Source: Cinclus cinclus (Eukaryota > Chordata > Aves > Passeriformes > Cinclidae). From it: a stretch of DNA of 64,000 bases. The notes under the pieces are model-generated. The model worked only from the letters and a program-made list of their open reading frames with translations. It had not been told where the DNA came from and ran no database searches. The DNA lies in contig NC_085046.1 of NCBI RefSeq assembly GCF_963662255.1, positions 17,830,809 through 17,894,808 on the forward strand, written 5' to 3'. How positions within the stretch are numbered: position 1 is the first letter of the stretch; each line of letters opens with the position of its first letter. Position numbers and translations under genes: made by a program. Positions 50,801 to 61,530 of this stretch are shown here, piece after piece.

Positions 50801-53800
50801 ACTAGTGCACAGCTGAGCAGGACAGAAGGACACTGCCTCCTGCAAATGAAGCCATCTGCTGGGAAGCCTCCTGCTCATGCAGGGATGCTGTTTGTATCTT
50901 TTCTTGACAGGAGTTTTATACAAGATGGAGAAATCTTCCTTTACAGGTGGGCAAGTGACATCATCATTGTTACTCATGTCTTTCTTGAGGCAAGGTCTGT
51001 ATTAAGCATTCCCTAAGTATTTAGGTCCTTTAACTTCAGAATCCAATCACACTGCAGAACTTTGCTTTATCTTTTGAAATCTCATGTAAGCAAAAGAAAA
51101 CCCTTTGCTCATTTTGGGTTATTATACCACAACCACTGTTTCTGTCCTAACACTCTGTAACCTTCCCCTCCTCCCAGGGAGCACAGCTCTGACCCTCAGC
51201 TCCAGTACCAGAGCATTATCACAAGCACATCACAGGGAACATGAGCATTATCACATACAAGGACATGGAGCAGAGATGGGGTTTTTTTCCAGAGGGATAG
51301 AGATGGTAGCAGGTAGCTCGTTCTTGTTACAGCACCACAAACAGCTACAGAATTGTAACAGAGGCTCGAAAAGGGATTGAGGCTCCCTTAATTATTACTC
51401 TCTTTGTCCCTGCTCTAAGTCCATCCCTGGTAGAACTTCAAGAAGGAGTTGAGGAGCTCTGCTAGCTGCAACCTGACAGATAACAGTGGCGTCTTAATCA
51501 GCAGAGCCTGAGGCACGGCCACAAACTTCCCAGGTGTTTTTCTCTGCCTACCAGTGTGATGCCTGTCACAGTTGTTCACTGGCTGCTTTTCACTGATGAA
51601 CATTCAACAGATTTCAACCAAGCTTCATGACAGTGCTGTTGTCATTCGTGGTGCAGCTACAGAGAGCTGGATGTTGTCTCCGTGCTCTTGGGAGGGAAAC
51701 CGTCAAAACACCAGCAGACAGCAGAGTTGCTGCGCTGTCTGCCTGAGTCCACAGATGCTATGAAAACAGGGAGCTTTCATTTCAGCAGAATGATAAAATC
51801 TGAGACTTAATTGTGACAGCTGCATTTGCATTAACTATTTCAGTACCTGAGAATTTTAGCAACATGTTAAAAACCTGAGCCTATCAGTTTTCTCTCTCAT
51901 GATAATGACCTCTGGTTCAGAAGTTAACTTTCAGCTTCCACCCTGTTAACTTCTGATGCTCTTTTCAGTTGCCAGGATAGATAGGCATGTTGGAAACTGA
52001 AAATATAGATACATACATTTAATTTAATATTGAGAAAATACAAGACTTTCCTCTCTTGATTATATTGCTTATTTTCTTAGTTAGGATGATAGAAATTCTT
52101 GCTCCCTTGGCTTACACTATGGAGAAGATCTGCTAGGTCAGTGTCAGCTCTTTCTGAGGGCATTCCCTGGAGCACATCTGTTTTGTACACAATTGCATGA
52201 CCAGAGCTACAGCCGAAGAAATTTTCAGTACCACTTCCCTAGTCATGATAATTGGATTATTGCATCAACTGTGAATTACTCCATAAAGAATACAAATAAC
52301 TGATATTCATTTGGATATGGAGTCAATTTTGCACCTTTAGAACTTGAGATGTAGCTGAGTTTCAGATAAAAGCCAGAAACTTAAGACATGTTACTTAAAA
52401 TCAGAGATAACTTCCTTCCAAGTTGACGATTTTCCATTTGAACAATTACCATGCTTTAAAATTTTATCTACAATCACATTTAAGAACTTTGCATAAATCT
52501 AAGCATTATTTTTGGAGGAAGTAGAATGTGAAGTATTTGAGATAGGAGGTGTTAGTATATAGCTGAAGAATGGAAACATTCATACAAAAATATAAAGCTA
52601 GATATATACTTGAAAGCTAACAGTCTTATTTGCAACTTATTTTAACTTAACACTATCACCATAGTTTCCATTATTTGGTGCTGGAGTCATATAGTCTACT
52701 GATGTGCAGATAATGTCACAGTCCCAGAGTAATAGCTTTCTGTTTGGAGGGTATTGAAAGAACAATTGTTAGGAAATGAAAACTTCAGAGAAACCTCAGC
52801 CCTGAGATAAAATAATGTAGATAACTTATTTACCTGTTATCTCATTAGAATCCAAATGCAAAGATATATTTCATTTTGATAGCAGGTTATGAAACCATCA
52901 CTATCAACTTAGTTACATTGTAAAAATTCTCACAGCTTTAAGAAGAGTGGGAAGGGCATCCCACAAGACAAAAACAAAGAAGGAAGGCTCTATAGAACAG
53001 GACATCAGTACTAAGTAGAGAAAAGGAGGAAAAAGCAGCTCACTGTAGACTATATTAGCTAGTAGAGTAGGGATGAGATCAGAGGAGAGAGAAAAGTGAC
53101 TGGGAAGAATAAAAGACTTAACCATTATTTGCCCAAGGATAATGCTGAGATAAAATACATAACTAGCAGTGAGATTCTGTCAGATTTACAAGTATCAGAT
53201 CAAGCTGACTCACTTGCTATCAGCTGTAACTATGTAAAATATGCTGCTCCAACTAAATTGGCAAAAAGAAATTTAAAAAGAATGGTTTGTACATAAAGAG
53301 CTACATTTTATGTTGGTTCACCATATGTCCCTTGCCACCTCCGAGAAATAAAGATCTGAAGAGCATAAATATGCAAAGAATGTTGGCCAGGTTTTGCATT
53401 TTTAGTATTTTCTAGTTCTTCCGTAAGTACAACACTCTTGCATCAGGTCTAACTGCTGTCAGCTGCATTGGTTGTAGAATTCTACCACTGACAGATAGCA
53501 AAATGCAGATCATTTATGGGTCCCTTTTTCTTTTTGTTGGAGCATGGGATTTACAGCGAAACACAAGTCAGCTTGTTGATATTCATCCAGTTGGAAGACT
53601 GTTTCCAGGGAACATGCTTAACACATAAACTTTTGGAGTAGGGATTGTCTTTTGTTCTGTGTTTGTGCCAGGTGGTCTTGGTCTCTAAACAGGGGTTCTG
53701 GTTGCACTTATAATAAAGAATCTTTAAAGATTATAGTAATTCTTGATTTGAAGGTGACAAAGAGGTGTAGAAAGCAAGCCAGTCATTTATAAAAATCCAG

Positions 53801-55264
53801 CCTAGTCTGGCTTAGCCTTTTCAGAGCTGTGAGCCAAATGTCAGCTTTGGGGCACCTCTGTAAGCTGATCTCTGGAGCTCCATCAGAGCAGGGTTCTCCT
53901 CCAACACAGGTGGGCTGACAGTTTACAGAGTAAGTGTTTGGGCATGTGGAGGTGCCTGGGGAGGTAATATGCCAGCTGACATAGTCCTGGCAGCCAGCTC
54001 TGGCTCATGGGCTGCTGCTTTGATGTGGCCTTTCCATCGCACTCATGAGAACTGCTCCATTTTTTTTCAAATATGTTCATAAATTTATCATGTTCTCCTG
54101 TATTTGCATAACTCATGTAATCGCTATGAAGTGACTTGAGAGTTCTCTGTATGTATTCCATAATCCGTGCTTGGGAGTTGTGTCATCTTGATTAGGTGTG
54201 ATCATGTAGGGTCTTGCAATGAAGGTTTTGTTCCTGGTCCTTGGCTGAAGGAGAAAAGAGATGCTTAGGGCAGAAGTGTGGATGCCAGCAGCACTGACTT
54301 TCTGCCTACTCTGTCACAGCAAACGCCACATTTTCAGGTGGAATCTTCTAAAATTAATTACCAGCAGACAAGCATTCAGTATAAACAGGCAGGGATATCA
54401 ATTATAAGTCAGTATGAATTGAATAGAAGTCAGTGATATTCTGTAGGTAATCACTTAGAGAAACACACAAATACGTAACACTCAACTGTTCGTTTGCTCT
54501 TGTGTAAGAATAAGACCATGGTTGAGGTACAGCCTGCACATTAGAACACAAAAGACGTGCAATAGGGTCAAGTAATATATGTATGCATATAAATTACATT
54601 ATATTGCAAAAATTATGTTTCTGTTTCTCTTTGAATCGACTATTTAAAAAATAAAGGTTCAGGAATTTTCAAGGAAATTCAATTGTGTAGTGTGCAAGCT
54701 GTGTAGAATTTGGAAATGTAGTAGCAGACTGTAATACAGGCCCTGTTATAATTAAAGGGTGAGGAAGGGATAAAATCAGAGTGAGAATGAGATCCTTATA
54801 AAGAGGTGCACCTGATTCATGATACATTCTAAGATGTGTGTAGAAAACTGAGGATTAGCCCGATTGACCAGTGGAAACTGAATCACACTTAAGGTTCAAA
54901 GACAGAAAAACTGAGCTATCTTAACTCAGAATCTATGAAAAAAAAACCCCACTATCAATACCTTTACTTACTTGTGTAAACATCATTCTGCTTCACCTTT
55001 TAAACAGTAAGTTTAGGTTAAAAGTTGCTGCATTCACTCTCTAAAGCCTATATGCTTCCAGTTGTCTTTCTCTTTGGAGTTCCAACCAACAAGACATTTT
55101 AGGGAAGTGCCTGTCCAAGGTCACGGTGTCCGTGCCTCAGGAAGGATGAGAGGCTGTGAATTTTGCAGCCACCAGAGGTAAAACCATGGCTTGCTTCCCC
55201 AGGCAAATCCTTCCAGGCTTACTCTCATCTCATGAAAATGTGGAGAAATGTAGCCGCTCCCAAC
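47876..55264. other. Long non-coding stretch, nothing recognised
   Basis: Unique, mostly AT-rich DNA. A T-rich block lies at 48593-48633, a G/A-rich stretch at 50340-50640, and an imperfect duplication containing GAGCATTATCACA at 51211 and 51244. Open frames do not exceed about 102 codons. No exon recognised. Confidence 0.6.
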
Positions 55265-55406
55265 CCTGAAATCAGCTCAGGTGGTCAGAGCCTGGTGCTA
55301 ATAATGCCAAAGTTGTGAGTTTGATCCGTGCATGAGCCGTTCATTTAAGAGTTGGACTTGATCATCTTTGTAGGTCCCTTCCAAAGTAGAATATTCGGAG
55401 ACTCTG
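55265..55406 (+). mobile_element. tRNA-Ile-derived SINE (TguSINE1-like), nearly complete
   Basis: The head (55265-55339) aligns along its length with tRNA-Ile: an A box TCAGCTCAGGTGG (55272-55284), the anticodon loop TGCTAATAAT (AAT anticodon), and a B box GTTTGATCC (55319-55327) with one change from GTTCGATCC. A short linker follows, then the CR1-type tail with GTTGGACTTGATCATC, TAGGTCCCTTCC and AGAATATTCGGAGACTCTG, the last being a decayed ATTCTGTG-type end. This composition matches the passerine SINE family of zebra finch as I recall it. It relies on CR1 enzymes. Substitutions in the acceptor stem mean it is not a tRNA gene. Confidence 0.88.
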
Positions 55407-57495
55407 TTTAAAGCAAGAAAACCAAAAACCCTTGCTTGTGGTCCAAGGGAGCAATCAAGAAGACATTTTGGCATTTAATAGGACAAGACCTAGAAAAAAA
55501 TCTACTCATGTACTAGACTTGAGTTTTGGTTAACCAAAAACCAGCTTCCTAAAAGTATTTTTATGTAATAAGAAATTGCTTGTGGAATAATACACTTCTT
55601 TGATGCTGTTGTGATTATTTTCAAAGAATGTGCACAGACAGTCCTGATCCCTGAACACAGCAGAAATGTGAGAGCAAGGAACAGTATTTTTTTCTGTGAC
55701 TCCAAGTCCTTCACCAGTTCTTTCTGTTCACTGTACAAGGGGACTTCCTTTAACATAAAAGTCACTTTTACACAGTCACTAAGGCTGCCATACTGTTCAT
55801 TTTCCTACTGCATATGTTTGACATCTGTAAGAAATATTGTTGTACATGGTTTGAATGTACAGCCCACCACTCAAGCCATGCAAAAAATCTGGAGGAGATG
55901 GCAGAAACTCAAGACATCTGAACAGAACTTTAACTGTTAGAGAGGTATGTGGGTTTCCAACCAGAGTGATTTTGATTAGCTAAAAAGGAAAAAAGATAAA
56001 GTATTTCTGCCTTAAACATTTAATGGTGGGTTCATTCACTGTATTTCAGAGTGGAAGCAGTGGGGCTGAATAGCAATTTTTTCAGCAAGGCAAGTGCAGT
56101 CCCTCAAATGTTTAAGTCTGGGGAGAATTCTGATTTCTTCCTGTGCTCTGATACCTCAACAACAGGAAATCATTAATTCTAATTTTTAATTTGTCAGTAA
56201 CTTGTCTGTCTTCTACTTTAAAGCAAATTAATTTCCCTCTTTATTTTTCTAATATGCATCAGAAATTTTATCAACTGATTTGTATTCATCTCTTAGGCAA
56301 GTTAGGTATATGTACATTATATTCTTTGTCTGAAAAAAGACCCTTTTTTAAAAAATAATAAAAGAAAGAAAATTCAAGAATACAAAAATACAGAATCCCC
56401 TAAGCAGGACTCTCTCCTGGCCTCAGAGAAGATTACAGCTGTCGTATTAAAGGCCAGTTCCCAAGGGCTTTTCCTCTCACATAAATTAACTGGAAAGCAG
56501 TGGCAGAGGGATGAGGCCAGAGGTGGGCATTGACACTGTTGGGAGTTCTGATTTCCTTCTATCTGGACAGTTTAGTTAAAAAACAGCTACAGGATTTAAA
56601 TTTAAGGAGATAGTCATGGTAAAGTACAGGATCATCTCAAGACTTCTTTATTTCAATATTTTGTGAAGGAGCTGAGGATCTGGAAGAACAATACCTGAAA
56701 TGCAGAGAGTGGCACGGGCAGTTCACTTGTCACTGACATGGTGCCTGGGTCCTGCCTGGCAGTCCAGCCCAGGGCAGAGAGATCCCAAGGGGTCTTTGGT
56801 CAAGAAACTCAGGCACAAGCTGAATAGGACCCCAGAGCAGAGTTCAGTTTTCACAGCCCAGCTCCAACTTCCCCAGGGCCTGGATCGGCTCAGCCATCCT
56901 GTGCTGGGCCCTGGCTACATCCACACTCATTCTCAATAATCCCCTCAGCATCTCACTGCTGTGAGCACCAGCTGGAGCATCTCATCACTTCTGTAGTTTT
57001 CCCTTTCTCTCTCTCCTGAGCTTGTCTCTGGCTGCCCAGAAAGTGGGAATCTGTAGAGCAGAGGAAATGTCTCTGTCTGGAAGTTTTTAATGGGATAAAT
57101 GTTCTATGTGAACAAACACATGACATCTCGTTATCATGACAGATACAGCCCTTAAAGGTTGTCTGGTCAGTGGAAATATAAAATAAAATCTATAAATTGC
57201 TCTCCTAAGTTGCTCAGGACCCAAAATTGTCCTCTTGTAGTGCAAGGTGTGTATTCCCTGTTGTAAGGATTTTGTGGAGATCAGATGTTAAGCCACATCC
57301 CACCTTCTGCTTGTTTCCTGTTTAAGGAGACACCTGACAGAGTGTCTGCTTCTCCATCTGCCTTCTCCATCTAACGCAGAAGAGTTCCAGCAATACTTGC
57401 AAAATCTTGTGAGTATCAGGGGCCATACTAAAACGTATTGACTGATAAGCCTACGTTTGTTCCTGCCAAAATATAGCAAGGTACCAGGGATTAGG
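55407..57495. other. Non-coding stretch, nothing recognised
   Basis: Unique sequence. A 109-codon plus frame (55611-55940) and an 87-codon minus frame overlap without recognised features. Somewhat GC-richer at 56680-56950. Confidence 0.6.
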
Positions 57496-57921
57496 AATGG
57501 TAGCCCCCCCCCCCGCGTTAAGTACTCCCACTAAAAAGAAAACATGAGCTGCTCCCTTCTCATACTGGTGGGACAGACAAAAGGCACAGGTAATGAGCTG
57601 AGGTGAGAACAATTTATTGGAAACAATGAGATAAGAAAGGCACAGTAACAGCAACAATATTACTAACGAAAGGAGAGGGTGATTTACATGCAAAATGCTC
57701 ATCCCCGAGCAACAACAACAATGGCAGACCGGTTTCCCACTCCCACCACGCTTTTCTCAGCCCAAAGCCATGCCCCTCATGTTGGAGGCAAGAGTCCCTC
57801 ACATCCTTGGTGAAGATGTCAGTGGTGGAGAATCACAACCTAGACATGACCACACTGCTCCAGGCTGCTCCCCCTCACAGCTCCTGTAAAAATTCACTCT
57901 GTCCTGGCCGGAACCAGGACA
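57496..57921 (-). mobile_element. Solo LTR of an avian endogenous retrovirus, reverse orientation
   Basis: On the minus strand the element opens with TGTCCTGGTTCCGGCCAGGA, the U3 start of a widespread avian LTR group, so the plus-strand right edge at 57921 is firm. It continues through a GGGGGAGCAGCC segment and reaches the polyadenylation signal CCAATAAATTG (plus TTTATT at 57612-57617), then CTCACCTCAGCTCA. The other edge is less clear: it degenerates through a C11/G11 run (57504-57514) toward TGGTAGCC. No target-site duplication was found and there is no internal retroviral sequence. The subfamily (ERVK or ERVL type) is not assigned. Confidence 0.75.
57504..57514. repeat. C11 homopolymer within the LTR
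   Basis: Eleven C residues near the inferred LTR end; probably slippage in an originally CCCCAGCC-like sequence. Confidence 0.9.
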
Positions 57922-60900
57922 TGTGGACACAACCAGAGGAAGCAAAGGCAGCTTGAGGTGACAGTTCGCAGGTACCTGATCTTTGTCCTTTGGCTCAGCA
58001 CACCTGAGCCTGAGCACAGCTGCAGTGCCTGAGCACCGTGGATGCAGGCTGGGTCCCTGTCCTAAGCACAGATGGGTGGGATCACCATTACAAGCTGTGC
58101 CAATGGCTCTTTTCCACTTTTCTGCTCTAGCCCTGCCCATCCCAGTTCTCTCCTGTGGCTGGGGAAGAGGAGGAGCAGACACTGTTAGCAGAGCAGCATA
58201 GATGTCACATATTCTGCAGTTCCCATGCCAGACCTCTTAATTTATCCACAAGGTGCTTGCTGTTACAGGTGAAATGGATTGATTTCTCTGCTTTGGGAAA
58301 GGCTAACAAAGAAGGCTCTTAATTACCAAGAGGTGGTTCTGGAGGGGGTACTTGGCAGGTTGTAGGTAAGAACTGCCTTTTCTTAAGCAGTTTCTAGTTC
58401 CATTAGTTACAAAACTGTAATCTAACAGGATCCTGTGGAGTGTCAGTCACAGATGGAGGCAGAGAAATCCTCCCCAGATCATGAGGAGGTGGCTCTAATT
58501 AATGCATGACCTCATGGCAGGGCCTGTGGAGTTTGATCTGGGAGGTGAGCAAGGCAGGGAGGTGAGTTTGACTAGCAAGTCATCTTTTCTGTAGCACACA
58601 GAAGAATAAAGAGGGGGAGAGAAGAGGAGGAAAAAAGGGTAAAGGTGGCAAGGAAGTCCTGATCAGGTCAACATCTGTGCTCCTGCAGTGAACTGGACTC
58701 TCTGGCACCAGTTCACCAGCATCCATTACATATTTGCTTAATTTAAAAAGTAGTTTCTAATAATTTATCATGTATTTGATAGACCAGAAAGTAGCTATGG
58801 TGCTAGAAGAACTCTGGAAAGAGTAAGCAAATTAAAATAATGCAGCTGTTCCAGGCTTTCCCAGCCTCCCAAGAAGACAGCTCAGACTGCAGCAAGACAC
58901 ACACCACATTTCATTGGCGCAGGTCCACTGTTTGTGTCATGGCCAGACAGCTTGCAACAGAGCTTGGCCCAAATGCAAAAAGCTTTCTTATTTGAATTCA
59001 AGAAATACAGAGTCATATTCAGATTTTAAAGCTTTTTAATTATTAAAAATGTAGGACAGAAAATTCAGTACAGCTGTTACTGCTGAATCCAGATGGGGTT
59101 TGAAAGGTGGACATCCAGCAGGGGGGTGCTTCCAGGAGCCCTCATCCTTCGAGGGTGATGAACACCCTCCAACCGTGCTGGCTTCCCTGAGAGCAAGTGT
59201 GCAGTCTCTCCCAGTGCTAACCTCATGTGACACGTTGAACTTACAACTCAGGAGGATAGATGCCTGCCTGTGACCCAGGACTGTCTTATAGCAGTCAACA
59301 AAGTGTCCTTCAGAGAGGTCTGATGTCAGGTGAAATCTGGAGCAACTCTATTTCCCACCAGTAGAGTTACATCAATGTAAAGCCACTGTAGGAAAAATCA
59401 GAATAAAGCCCAGTGTGGAGAGACTTAGTAGAAAGTATAAAGAAGTCATAAATCTTACTCCAGTTGCGCTTCAGATGTGATGGTTTTATTCTGGACCTGG
59501 TATATGGCTGCTTTGGGTGCTGAAGTCATCTTAAAAACTACCTAAGTGTTCCCTCATGTGAGTATCCCTCACCAACCCTCTGCCTTCTGTGCACTGCAAT
59601 TTAATATTTGAAACGGAGTGATCAGCTTTTTGCTGCAGCATAATGCAGAGGAGTTTAGGAAGTGATGTTTTGGTGTTATACTAGAGTTGCTCTACAAGCT
59701 CTTTTGGCCTTTACCTAGACCAGGACTGAAGGGGAGAGTGGGGGAATAAATACATGTTTAGAACTAAGAATGGGATTTAGGATTTTTCAATTATTTACTC
59801 GATCACCAAGAGAAATTTGACAACCAAAGTTATTTGCAAATGTGAGCTGAAGTTGGCAAATAGCTTTGGTTTAAAAATTAAAAAAAAAAAAAAATTAGGT
59901 CAGTTTGGCATTTTCTGACCTTGTTCCTGGATCCTTTTCAGTCTAGATTCATAGGCACACCTGAGTACAGCCCACATAACTGGGGAAGATGAGTCTGTTG
60001 CAGGGTGACAAATTGCTTGCAGACCAAAGACCATGTCTAGTATAGCTCTCTGAAATGGAGATCTGGTCAAGTGAGAAGGACTGGAGGGCAGATTTCCTTA
60101 CTCTAGGAGGTATAAGAGAGGACATAGGAAAACAATATATTTTGTTAACCTATTTTTAATTGATGAAAAATAGGTTTAGGTTAACACAGGACAGGGTTTT
60201 TTTTCCCAAAGTCAGACAAAAATTATTTCCATGTCCCTGCTTAGAGCTGTATTTCTGCACAGCTCTCCTTGGCTGAGCCAAGCACAAGCACAGCCTGTGT
60301 AACAGTGCATCCCTAGGTATGACGGACCATGAGCGTGGATGAAGGAATTACTGTATAGTCTAGTTCTTGATTTGGAATTATGGTAAACATTTATCTACTA
60401 ATGCAAATCACATTCAGTCTATGAAGATTGATTTTCAGATAATTTGACCTTGTCTAATAAGTCTTCTTGACCAGATGAATTGCAGGGACTTTGCACTGAT
60501 TTATTTTTGCTTATGCATAAAGTACTGCATGCTTGTTCATTTATTATGCTTAGCACATCAGACTCAGGAAGATTATATTATTTGAAAATTAAATCTCATA
60601 CATTCGTATTTCATCACAGACCTCTCGTCAGCAGTTTGACTTCCTATAGCTCTGTCCTCCAAAATGAAGAAAATGCATAGAAAAAATTACTTATTTTTCT
60701 GAAGTTTGCATGTTGAGTAATAACCCCAGAATTGTAACTGTGTGTACTCATGCTATGATAGAGGAAGAAAACTACACAATGTAAGGTTACCTGAAACATT
60801 TTACTCCAGCCTGTTTCCTCAAAATCATTGTAATCTTGTTGTGCCACTACAGGGAGGTTTTGCCATTATTTTATCACCTTATCTTTAACTGTATCCGTTA

Positions 60901-61359
60901 ACATGCTTCAGTTTCTATTACTCTTTACATTAACTCCATCCTAAATCCAGAAGTTTTTGTAAGGCTGGATCCAAAGTTACTGATGTTAATGTAAAGGCTC
61001 CCTTTCATATTAACAGCCTGTGTAGCAGGCTTCTAAAGCCAGCAGTGCCTTAAGTTCTTGAATCTCTTTTAAACAATAACTGTATAGGAAGATAATTGTG
61101 TGAGGGGAAGATAATTGTGATTGTAATGAATTTTTCTCATATTATTATCTTACATTTCAGCAGAAGTAACCTCACGCTGCTACGTTCTTTCAATTGTTCT
61201 TTCTCCATGTCTTCACTTACATTGAAATTTAAATATATATCATTTACTCATTTAATCAACTGCCCCTTTTAGAACATTTATGCTTATAGTAAATTTGTTT
61301 CAACACTGACGTCTTCAGTATCTCCCCAGATACCTCTTTGCATCTATTTCAACAAATTG
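57922..61359. other. Non-coding stretch, nothing recognised
   Basis: The first 280 bases are GC-richer. A purine-rich patch lies at 58595-58650 and an A run at 59880-59894. Two copies of GAAGATAATTGTG occur at 61089 and 61108. No exon recognised. Confidence 0.6.
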
Positions 61360-61530
61360 CAGCCTATTTATCATTATTAATTGTTTACAGTCCTTCAAGC
61401 AGTCCATGATTTATCTCAAATTATTTAATATAGACCCCTCATTTTTAAAATATGAAGCTGAATTATGCCATTTAGCTAATTACCCAAGTAAATAGGGAGT
61501 GTGGTTCTCCTGATCATTAAAAAATGGTTG
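61360..61530. promoter_or_regulatory. Candidate conserved non-coding element
   Basis: ATTAATTGTTTAC combines a homeodomain core with a forkhead-type TGTTTAC (61382-61388), and CTAATTAC lies at 61476-61483. Repeat-free, AT-rich. Enhancer status is inferred from motifs only. Confidence 0.25.

Noticed and set aside
55265..55339. A tRNA-Ile gene
   Set aside because: The acceptor stem no longer pairs, the B box is altered, and a CR1-type tail follows: it is a SINE head.
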